From NCBI GenBank assembly GCA_017979445.1, contig CM030704.1, positions 9,345,658-9,409,657 of the forward strand: a DNA stretch of 64,000 bases, written 5' to 3'. A program made the position numbers and the translations under genes. Source of the DNA: Akebia trifoliata. Its lineage: Eukaryota > Streptophyta > Magnoliopsida > Ranunculales > Lardizabalaceae. Below, in pieces: positions 22,148-34,100 of the stretch (its first letter is position 1; each line of letters starts with the position of its first letter). Under the pieces are notes generated by a model. It ran no database searches. It was not told the DNA's origin and saw nothing but the letters and a program-made list of their open reading frames with translations.

Positions 22148-25100
22148 GTATGACCTTTATTTGGATCCTAATGAATATCTTCGATTAGGGTTTGGTTGAT
22201 GGGGCAATGATCTGTTTTTTTGGATCCTTGATTTTGGATTGGTGTTTCTTTTTTCTTGGTTTTAGTGGTGGATTTCGGGGGAGAATATGGGATTTTATTT
22301 TGAATTAGTGTTCTAATCCTGCATATTAAAATCGTTGGGCGATTGCGGCAAAAAAATTGATCTGAGCGCTTGAAATTTGCATGCACAATGTTGAATAGCT
22401 GAATAAGAAGTATACAACTGAAATTGATTGATTTGGTGTAGTTTGATTTTAGGTCTAAGGTGCATACACTTCTATTTTGGTGTGGGAATTATAGGTTTCC
22501 TTGGTCTGATTATACGTCGTACAAAATAGCTTGGGTCACTATTGTAGGACTTGTACCCGAAATGCTTCTCTTGACTGCTTTTGTTGCATATTAGGCCATA
22601 GATTGCTACATTTAATCTGCATGCATAGTTTGCTTGTTCAGATTACATGAAGGAGGTTGTTCATTGTGCTATAAGTTAGCTGGTTACGTTTATCTGCAGT
22701 GTTGTTTCTAATGATTACATTTTACATGTACGGTTACCAGGGGCAGAGCCAGGATTTTAGCGTTGTGGGGGCAACATAAGAGTGGAAATTTTTTTGTGAG
22801 AGCAACTAAGATTGTAAATTTTTTTTGTGGGGGCAACATAAGAGGGTAAACTTTTTTATGGGGGCAACTAAAAGTGTAAAAATTTTTTGTGGGGGTAATA
22901 GCGGCAGATTTCTTTATCTGCCGCTATTATATGTAGCAATAGCTCATTACTCCCTAGTAGGTTTTAAAATTCTTATGGGGGCAAATGCCCCCACTAACTC
23001 CACTCTAAATCCACCCCTGACGGTCACAATACTCTTGTTGTTCCAATTGAAATGATAAATGTAAAGTGGAAGGATACGAATGAACCGGCATTTCATATCT
23101 GCACACTCTTCAAACCAAGTTATGTGAACATGGAATCTCGTGTTTTCCTCATTGTAAGGACCCGCTATATATTTTTGGTGGGTGAAACATGATGAAGACT
23201 CGAGCTATCAAATAATCATGTATCACCTACCTCAATGATCAATTGGTTTTGGAAGTGGGTCAGTTTGCCTAGACTAGGACTCAGTTGGCACACTTGCAAA
23301 AGAAAACCCGATGGTTGTAGGCCTTTAGGTCTTCCGATACCTAATTTAGTAAAGTAGGAACTATGCAGAGCAAGGGTGCTCAAATGACAAAGATGCGACC
23401 CTTTACCCTATGAAGGTCTTTACATCTTTCTGCTTAGATAACTTATCAAGTGTATTGGGCTGACGTCGGGGACTCACACGAGTGAATGTGAACTTTCTGA
23501 AAAATTAGGACACATGTCACATGTAGGTTGGTTGAGATTTGTTAATCTTGGAATGAGGGCTGTTTGACATGTGCGGAAAAGTTCGATGGTAATTTCCTCA
23601 TCGTAAGATGGTTTTTATGACTATAAGATGATTTCATTCCATGATTTGAGAGGAGTTGGTGTATCCCCTTGTCGTCAAACCTTTTAAATGTGTACTAAGG
23701 ATCTATCAAGGATGGATCACATTCCCAATGATCTTTACTACTCGGAGTTGGCACTTGAGCTTGGGAAAGTGTTGAGATTGCCTCTTGTGCAGGGAGGCAT
23801 TGAATTATGACCATGAGTATCAATTCAACACATGACTCCAACCATGAGTGTTCATGCGTGTAGATAGGCATACGTCCAGTGGAGTTCCTTAATACTAGAC
23901 TCAACTTGGATGTTTTTGAGTTCATTGATTGGTCCAAGTTTGTCATCATTTAGAAAGTTCTTATCCCTCAACTTGAGTGGGTATGCTATATGTGGATTGT
24001 GTCAAGATTTGTATTGTACGTATTGTACCACGTGGAAGGACAAAGTTAGCTGGCCAATTTTCAACACCTTTAATTTTCCCCCCTTAGGTGGTTGGTTGTG
24101 GTTACATTCTATCATCTAAGAAGATTGAAGGTTCAAATGAGCCATATGCAACCCGAGGTTCCATTAATAGTAGTGCCATTAATAAAGAGTTGTCACTTCA
24201 TCATGTGAAACATTGTTTTCTTAGTTGAGAAAAGTGAAAGGATGACTATTCCATTTTTGGCAACTCTGTTGATGGGATCATACGACTACAGATCTCAAGA
24301 AGCATCTTCCCCTATCTTGTCTCTTTTCCCTTGAACACTTGGTTTATTTAGAAGTTCCCGATTCTTCTATAGTCATCACGACGTGTTTGTGTGATCCTGC
24401 ATTTTGGACCACCACCTTTTCTAAGACTTTCTTCTTTGTTCTCCTGTACTCTTTTCTTTTCCTATTCTTTGGTAAGCTTTCATGCAACAATGTTAAATTT
24501 CTATGTTTTCTTTACTTCAATGGCTTCTTTTGAGGCTTTTTGCTTGTCCTAGGGTTCTAAGAGTCGTCAAAGGACAAGAAATGAAAGGTCTGATCAATGA
24601 TTGAATGCCCTCTGTTGACTTTGATTTTGAATTAAACTTGGTTTTTTGCTTGTCATCCATTATTTTTTTGGCTGGATCTACAATAGTGCATTATACTTAG
24701 GGCATGGGGGTCCATCATTGTTTCCTCATACCAAAGAGTGTTATCATTTTGTTTTGCAAGCAACTTGGGGAGCACAAGAGCCAGCTGATGTTTTAGGATA
24801 TCTGTCTACCATTAATGCCATACATCAGTGGGATTTTAATTCTCTTTTCTCATACCTTGACTGAATATATGGTTTGTGATAGAGTTAAGTAGCGGAATAG
24901 GATTCATGTTACCGACTCAAGTAATTTGGAATTACCTGTAGACTTTGATGATGTCGAGTTTCTATTTTCTTTATCTTGGCAGGATTATCTTCTTGTGATT
25001 TCCTGATTAGCTTATTGATATGCTGACTGTGATGTTACTCTTCGCAGTTGATATCATTTCAGCAATTGAGTTTGACAAAAGTGGGGACCATCTTGCTACT

Positions 25101-28100
25101 GGTGATCGAGGGGGTCGGGTGGTTTTGTTTGAAAGAACTGACACAAGAGATGTATGTTCATGAACCACTGGCTTTTTTTGTTTTTTCCATATTTATTTCC
25201 AAACTTGATATGATGTTTTGATATTTAATATTTTGTGCGATGTACTCTTATCTTCTACTAATGTGATGCATAGCATGGATGTCGAAGAGATCTAGAGAGA
25301 GCGGATTACCCGATTGGTAGGCATCCCGAGTTTCGCTATAAAACAGAGTTTCAAAGCCATGAACCCGAGGTGTATTCCCTTTTCAGATTACATCATTTTG
25401 TTTTGCATGAATTCTTTTTTTTTTTTTTGACTTTCTCTATTCTGGACTTCTAATCTGCATTTGTTATGTTATGCAGTTTGACTATCTCAAGAGTTTGGAA
25501 ATAGAGGAGAAAATCAACAAAATCAGATGGTGCCAGATGGCTAACGGTGCCCTGTTCCTTCTATCCACTAATGATAAAACTATTAAGTTTTGGAAGGTAG
25601 AATGGCAAACTCTCTTTTAGCGTGTTTAGGTTTTGTGATTATCATTTGCATAATCTGGACGAGATAAATGATTTTTCCCAAGCATTCCAGCATCACGACA
25701 TTCACTGGGCCCAAATCTTTTATGTCAACTTGTCAAAGATGCTATTTTAGAATGTCAATCATAGAGTGGTTATAGTTGTCAAAAGCGGGGACTAGGCGCC
25801 TAAGCGGCCGCCTAGCCTACTCAGGCACCCAATGCTTAAAGCGGGATTTAAAAAAAAAAAAAAAAAAAAAAACTTTTGTTTAGTCTTTTCAAAAGACCAT
25901 GGTCTAGGATGTCTTATTAGATTTTTTAAAACATAGGGATGCCTAAAATATTAACCAAAACTTTGAGGACTTGATAAAAAAATCTTTTTAGTATTTATAC
26001 TTCTAAGACTTCTCAAAGTTGAAAGTTAGGACTCACTTTCAAGTAGAGAAGGGAGATGACAACGGTGATGATGGTGGTGGTGACAATGTCCCCGGTCAAT
26101 TGGAGGGATGAGGACATTATTGACATCGGATTAGAGGATTTTGTTAACTTAGTTGATATCTATGAAAACTAAATTGAAGATACTCTATTTGCATATCTTT
26201 CTTAATTATTATTTGATGGATTTTAAATTGCAAATGTTAGGTTGACTTGTTGGATTATGGGTTTTAATTGATTATTAACTTGCAAGTTTGCTAATTAGTT
26301 GATGTTACCTTAGCAATTGCATATTTGTCATTATTTTTTTCTTCCTATTTCTTATTTTTAATAAATCTAAAAAAAAAAAAAAAACTATTGTCGCCTAGGC
26401 TCGCTTAGCGCTTTTAACAACCTTGGAGTGGTCTTTTATCATTCAAATAGATTCGAATGACCAATGCACTTCCCTTCGCCACCATAATGATCAAAGACAA
26501 TGATCAGACTGAAATTGTTAGAATCCATAGGAAAAGATGTTCTGCTGAACTTGTCAACCAATGCTTGGGTGGCTACTTCAAGTCACAGCTAGCTTTCTTG
26601 AGAATGCAAATCTGATACTTATCTTCCCTCTAAGGATAAAGTCTAGGTGTGAGACTCATACAGATATTTGCCTGTAAGTCAATATGAATAAGGCATTCTT
26701 CATATCTCAGGTTATATTATTCCTTGGGTAGTAAAGATGTAAATTTGTGACTAGTAATTTATAAAGAAATATCTGTACTCCGGCGATAAAGTATGATAGG
26801 AAATATACTGCACAAGAGATGGTTATTACATGAACGCTTCCCCTTGTCAGAAGCAATAGGCAAGTCAAGACAAAGCATCAGAAGGAGATAAATTATTTAG
26901 TTGGACCAAATTTATACCATCTAATCATGGTTGAGTGTTGATAAGAAGCTATGTAGTAGCTGGCATTCCTTTTCTCGTAGACCTTAAGTTGAGTGGTTTT
27001 ATCTTCATTCAAGTGACCCTTAGTTGAGTTTATGTGGGCGTGGAAGAATAGAAGGGCATGGGGAACCGAAATGATATCTCCCCATCTTAGAATAGATCCG
27101 AAGAGTATCTCCTTAGTAAAATAAGATGACATTAAGAAACTTAAGACTTCTTGGAAGAGGGATGGTAACATCTGGATCTATTTTGAAAATGATACCAATA
27201 AAAGAACATTTGATGGGCATGTTTGAGAATTTATTTAAGGATGAATCTTGATCATGAAGTAAATGTACACAACCAAAATTTTGGTGAAATTTGAGAACAA
27301 TTCCTTATTTGGTTCAATGGGGTTGACCCATTAAAACTCTTGTAGGTATGTGATTTAATCATGTAACAAGCAGTCAAAATTTCTTCTGGCCACAAGTATA
27401 AAGGCACCTTCATGTGATTGAGAAAGAAATGAGCAAGTGATAATTTTTAGGGGTGCAACTTGGTCCGGTTCAAACTAAGAACCGAACCAAACCGAGGTGG
27501 TTCCGGGTCACAAAAATGGAGATTCGATCAATTTGGTTCGGTTCTTGGATCAAGCTTGTACAGAACCGAACCAAACTGAGAACCGAACTCTTATGCAATA
27601 AATAAATGTATATGTATATAATAATTATTATGAATTATTTTAGGAGTTAGGACATAGATTAATGATCTTTTATGGACAAACTAATGACTTTTTATAGATA
27701 GATTAGTGATTTATTGTATGAAATTGTATGTTTATTTTTCCATTAAACAAATTTATTAACAATTTATAGAATATTGGCAACCCATAGAACCGAACCGAAC
27801 TGACTTTAGTTCGGTTTGGTTCCAATGGAATTTGGTTCGGTTCTGGTTCTTATTTTGTGGAACTGTCGGTTCGGTTCCAATTTGACCTCAAACCAAACCA
27901 AGTTGCACCCCTAATAATTTTCATCTAAGCTACCCTCTTTTGTTGGGGTGTTTTGATGCTTGAAGTTTGAGCAGTGCTGCCATGTTCCTGCAATACTAAC
28001 TAAAGGTTTCCACATGAAATGTAGTTTAGCATTACTTGAGCAAAGAATTCTGATATCTCGATCAAATTGAGTTTTGAAAATGGAATAATAAGTTTCTGAA

Positions 28101-31100
28101 ATGATTTATAAAAAAGGATATGAAAATGGAGGATAGTTCGTGTCTACTTTTCATTAATTACACCCAACTCACATAGTATGATCATCAATAAAAGAAACAA
28201 AATAGTTATGACTTATGACAAGTAAGGAGCAAACCATAGTAGGTCCCAAAACATTAGAATGTATAATAAGAAATGATTCATCACATTTGTTCACTAAAGC
28301 TGGATGGACAGTGATGAGGACATCAAAGCTTGAAGAGTAGATTTTATACTTATTTAATTTTCTGTTTTGGGCCTTTATTTTTATGTTTTATTAGCCCATA
28401 ATCTTAATATAATTTTGGGGGTTAGTTTGGTAACTTTAGTATGTCTTTTATTTAAATTTATAAGGTTCGGAAATTTAAGAGAAATAAAGTTACGAAAATT
28501 AGGTTATTTATTTGGATGTTGGTACATTTAATGTGGTTGATGCCATGGAAATCATAGGGGTGATTCCAAGGTAAATCTACCATATTTTTTCTTTAATCTT
28601 CTTCGATTCATCTTGTTTTATTTACATTTTTTTGTTTATTTGAGAGAAATCAACCTATCCAAACCCTTCTTGAATCTCATTAGAATTCTTGAATCTAGGC
28701 TTCTTGAAACCCCTTTTCCTTTACCCTTAATCCATTCGTATTTCCTTTAACCCTTATCCAAATTTGTAATTGGAAAACTTTGTGTTTTACATTTCAATAT
28801 ATGGCCATTAGAATTGTGGTCGTAATTGCAAAATGTCAAAATTAAACCTCACAATCCATATCTTTTTGGGTTTACCCTATTGTGGCCTAAATCCTTAACC
28901 CAATCCCAAATTAGATTCCTTAACCCCCCCCACCTCCCCGATTTCATCTTCTTCCCTCACTGTCCTGCATCAGATAGTTTTATCGGACAAGTCTCACAAT
29001 GTGGAATAGAGTTGTAATCAAACTTATAAGTAACTAGCAATTCAGAACTAGACACAAACAAGTGGCCTAGATGAGAATGTCTCAAACTCCACACACCAAT
29101 TCTCTCCCCAAACTGAAAAACATAATGGCTGAAAAAGAATATTATATTGCAGGTTAGTCATTTTGTATGAAATTAATGGGAAATATTTGTGCCGATTGCT
29201 TGGGAACATGTAAAACAAAAGTACAAGAAACAAAGAAAGACTAATCTAATCATAATTGTGAATTGTGTACCATTTGCAAATGATATGGAATGATTATATT
29301 GAATTGGCTAGAAGGAAGAATCAAATTGACTTCTCTATCACTAATCGCCATAACCATTTCCCCTGAAGGGCTTGATTCATTTTCCCTAATCTTCCAATGC
29401 CACCCCACCCTACAACTTTGAAGTGCAGATCTCCCAACTCACCAAGTGGCATTTGTGAGATTCTCCTCCATCATGGCACAAGAAGTTTCACACAGTTGTT
29501 ATTTCTTTTTACAATGAATTCTAAGGGGATTCCTTTTCTTTAATGCACTTCTTTTCTGATTAATGAAAGTGTTTATAGACCTACCAAAACAAAAACTTGT
29601 TACAATTTAGGTTGGTGCAAAAATAAGGACATGAAGACATAAGGACACTCAACAAAAAACCCTTTATAAAAACTATTCTTTGTTGATTTATCAAAAAAAA
29701 AAAAAAATTCTTTCGCCTTGGAAAGGGATTTAGTCGTCCATGGGAACAATCTCATGTTTCCTTTGAATGAATTGAATAGTATATGGCTTTGGATATATGA
29801 TGTGCCCCTAAGAGAAGACCTAGATTTGGAGTGAACAAGCTCTCCACCTTCCAACCCAAAATCCAAGCAAGCATTGCATAATCTCCAATCCCTCCTACTC
29901 CAACCAACTTGCTCTTATTCAAATTAACCACCAAGCCAAGGTCCACTTGAAACAATATAGAAGACCATACAAATACATGAGTTGCTAGTGGCTTCATCTA
30001 CAAATAACAAGATATCATCAACGAATTGCAAATGTGTAATCTTAGATCCTTTGCCAACCACCTCAAACCCTCATAAACTAACCTTGCTCAACATTCTAGA
30101 GATCATTCTCCCAAGAATTTCTACAATCACGAAAAATAGGAAGGGTGATGGTGCCTCTTTTTGGCTCTATCCATAAGAGCTTCTGAAATAATAACCCATT
30201 GTGATACCATTAATCAAGGCTAAGAAGGTGATTGTATTGACTCTTCATAACCCCTTTTCTCCAAATACTACCAAATCCTTTTTTTTTTGATAAATAAAGT
30301 TTCATTAAAATAATAGTGGTTGAGTTGACCAACTACACCAACACAAATACGCCAAGAACAAAATTAAGATGTAGAATTATGACAAACCCAATCCTATCTA
30401 CGAAATCCATTTCTTCTAAGTATGTATTTTAAGAAGCTCTGGTTGACATTATAGTGGGCTTTTACAATATTTATTTGCAAAGAATGCCCGACTTTCTCTC
30501 TTTTATTTGAGAGTCTATCACTCATTATTTTTTAGGGCATTATATAAAGTCTATCTACCTTTAACAAACACACTTTGCTCTGATGCAATAATTTGGGGAA
30601 GAATTGCTCAAAACCTAGATGCCAACAATTTCACAATGATTATATAGCTACTTCCCGCTAGGAAAATTGGTCTAAGAAGAAGATCTCTTCATCCTATTTT
30701 ACATCCTTGTCTAGATATGCATCATTATAAAACTCTTTGATCACCCTCTTGAAGTCTTTACATATCTTGATGATTTTTATACAAAGCCACGAGGAAACCA
30801 TTCGGTCTTTGGTTTCACACATCTATTTCTCAATTAGGTCTTTCCTACCAATTCTATTGATATTTGATGATATCATCAGATGAGAGTCCATCCAAAAGCA
30901 ATCTATATCTTTGATACTCCGATTATAGTTTGATGTGAAATTCTACTATTCTTTCCCTAATTTCGTTCTCCTTTTCTAAAAGTTGAACATTCACCTTGAG
31001 TCTCAATGTGAAATTTGCTCTTTTACGGCCATTTTCCACTCAATCAAAGAATTTAGTATCCTTGTTACCTTCTTTCAATTATTTCCCCTTTACTTTTTTT

Positions 31101-34100
31101 GTTTCAAACATATTTCCTCCAACTTTAGTACTCTGAATTTTTTTGTCTTAGCATTGATTCTTTTTATTTTTCTTCTTCATAGATCACCCTTCTATCTCCT
31201 TTTTCCTGTCTGACATCTCCATTCACCAAAGTCAAATTTTTTTTGTTCCACTCCTTAATCTTTTGCTTGAGAACTTTTAACTTTTTTCTAAAACATTTCC
31301 TTGTCTTACCTTCAAAAGACAAAGAGGCTTACCATTTAGAACAAGCGTCTTGAAAAAAGTTGAACTTCTTATTAACAATTTTCTTTGGAGTAGACCCTCT
31401 ATGAACTGCTGTTTCATCCGATAAACTAGTCCAAAGTTTGCTCTCCTCTAGATTTGGGAGGCCTTGGCATTCAAAGATCAAGGGATTGTAATAAGGTAGG
31501 GATGATGAAGCTTTTTTGGGCTTTGGTAGAAAACAAATCTCTTTGGCTCATTGGAAGAGAAAGAGATATGGTGTTGGAGGAATTTGGTACTCAAGCCCTC
31601 AAATTGCCTCTCGGGCATGGAGGGGAATCCTTAAAGTGAGAAATGAAGCTATGAGATTTATCAAATTATTTGTTGGAAATGGGAACTCCTCTCTCATGTA
31701 GAAAGACCCTTAGTTAGAAGGTGGCTCTCAAATTTCGCAATTCGGCCATAAAATTATTTACTAATTTGAGAGTTATTAATGCTGAACGCAAATCAAGTCA
31801 ACGGTCAAAAAATTTGTAATTATTTAGGTTTTCACTTAATTGTGTCTAAATTTATCGTTTTATCATTTGAGAATATTTTAGATTAGTTATTTTTTAGTTT
31901 TGAGTTGTTTTAGGACTTTGTTTTTATGCTTTTTGGGCTTATTTTCATGTTTTATTGGCCTATGATCTTAGTATAATATTTAGGGATAGATTAGTAGCTT
32001 TAGTTTATCTTTTATTTAAGTTTATTAGGGTTTTAAATTATGAGAGAGAGAGAGAGAGAGAGAGAGTTACGAAATTAGGTTATTTATTTGGTATTTTAGT
32101 TTGATTAGGATTTATTTTCTTTATATATAAATTGTATTAAGATTTCTTTTAATGAAGAATTTCGATTAATAAAGAATGAGTTTCTTTCATGGGGTGAAGT
32201 GGGTTATCCATCATTCTTGGTGTAATTCCAAGGTCCTATCTTTTCTATCATCTTTCTCATCTTGTCATTTTTTTATTTTATTGTTTCTTGATTTTCTTAA
32301 AATCTTGAATTCCTGAATCCATCAATTCAAGAATCATCACTTATTGATTTTCTTGTAATCCTTGTTGCTCTTGATTCTTGGTTTTGGATTTTTGATTCCC
32401 AACCCTTAATCCTTTCTCCATTCTCTTAGCCTTTAATTTCTTACCCTATAAACCTTAACCTTTAACCATTTTCATTTAGCCTTGTATTTTTTGTCATTGG
32501 GATTGTAGTCATACTTAAAAAAATGTCATAATTCAATTACCCTATCCTACCCAAATCCTTAATCCAATCCTAAACCAAAGTCCCTAACCCCTTATTTTCC
32601 CATATCCTACCCAAATCCTTAATCCAATCCTAAACCAAATTCCCTAACCCCCTTATCTTCCCCTTCTTCCCTTATCGTCTTGCATTAGTTATTTTGATGT
32701 CAAAATCTTTGTTTTTATTGATGGTCAAGCTTTGAACAAAAAGATCCGTCCAATGATAGAATGGTGGAGTTTTTCAGCTCTTTCCAAAGGTCTCCTTGAA
32801 GACTAGCCTTTATGGACGTGCAACTCAATGGTAATTTCAGCTCCAAAAATACCTATAATAATTTGTTGGGCATAAGAGAGAAATTTTTTTGGAAGAAAAT
32901 TATTTGGAAAAACTCAAAAATTCCACCCAGATATTCTTTCATTACAGTGCTTGCTATCCATAATAAATTAGCCACTATGAAAACTTGCAAAAACGAGTTT
33001 TTTTTCCTCATCTCTCATTGTGGTTTATGTTGCGAAGCTAATGAAGACAACAATCATATTTTCTTTAGGTGCCCTTTCAGTGGTTAGCTTTGGAAATCCA
33101 TTCTTAGAAAATTCGGTATTAGTCCGATGGAGTTGGACTCCATTGAACCGGAAGCTCGTTTTATTCAAGGAGTTAAATTGCCTAGTAAAGTTGTTTATGA
33201 CATGCTTTTCCTTTGCTTTTGCTCTCTAATTTATCATGTTTGGAGAGAGAAATAAGTGGCTTTTTGAAGGAGTGAATTTGCCCTTTGAATCCATTTTGGA
33301 AAAGATTTCAGATGAGCTAATCCTTTTATTTAATGGGGTGGAAATTTCTGATGATAAAAATTGTTTAAGTGCTCTATTCTTTCAATCATGGAACTGTAAA
33401 TGTCTCTTGAAAGCAAGCTACAACTAAAAACATTTTTTGGAAATGCCCCAAGTAGAGTATCATCAAGATTAACATAGATGGTTCTTTTTCAACGAAGGGG
33501 GTGGTTTTGGTTTTATCGGTTGAGACCATAAGGACAATTTGTTTGCAGGCTCCTCTGGTTCAGATGCGGATGCCATTATAGCCATTGAACTGTAGGTTGT
33601 ACATGAAACGTTAATTTTTATGAGACAAAGAGGTGGCACAAGATTGATGGTGAGTTCGGACTCATTATATTCGATCAAATGCATTACAAATATGATTACT
33701 CATTGGAAATATATGGAGTGGGTTAGAGAGATCCAAATTTTAGCCTCCCATTTTGATTCTTGATCTTTTGAATTTTATTGGATAGAGACTAATAGAGCCG
33801 CTGATTTTCTGGCTTGATTAGGAGTTGTAGAGAGAAATTTCTTTATCAAGGAGGAAAGTTCTTCTATTCCCCAAGAGTTTGAAAGATAGATTTAAAGTGT
33901 TGGATTCTATTTTAGGAGCGTTTTCGTTTCGATTTTGTGTCAGGAGATTGATGGTGATTTTCAGTGGGTTTTTTCAAGAGTGTATGGTCCGAATAAAAGT
34001 AAAGAAAGGCCAATTTTGGAAAGAACTCAATGACGTGGCTGGTTATTAGGGTAAACCTTGATGCATTGGGGGAAATTTTACCGCGGTGAGATTTTCTCAC

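Larger units (their letters stand above)
26440..29270 (-). pseudogene. Copia retrotransposon remnant (protease end, integrase, start of RT)
   Basis: Read on the minus strand from 29270 down: a zinc-knuckle/pre-integrase region ('[12 protein letters not shown]' and 'HCETCPIK'), then the integrase core ('[17 protein letters not shown]', 'YFVSFIDD', '[19 protein letters not shown]') and '[20 protein letters not shown]', with 'FNGSTPLN' and 'LPPK'-like sequence. A stretch near 26850 reads '[14 protein letters not shown]', like the 'LPIALRKG' start of Copia RT. Stops and frame changes are many. Two later insertions split it: the hAT element at 27448 and the solo LTR at 28312. Each leaves a target-site duplication, and the Copia reading continues across both. 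Confidence 0.78.

Noticed and set aside
24260..24295. Primer-binding-like 'tttttggcaactctgttgat' in intron 1
   Set aside because: No LTR end or gag found next to it. One short match is not enough for an element call.
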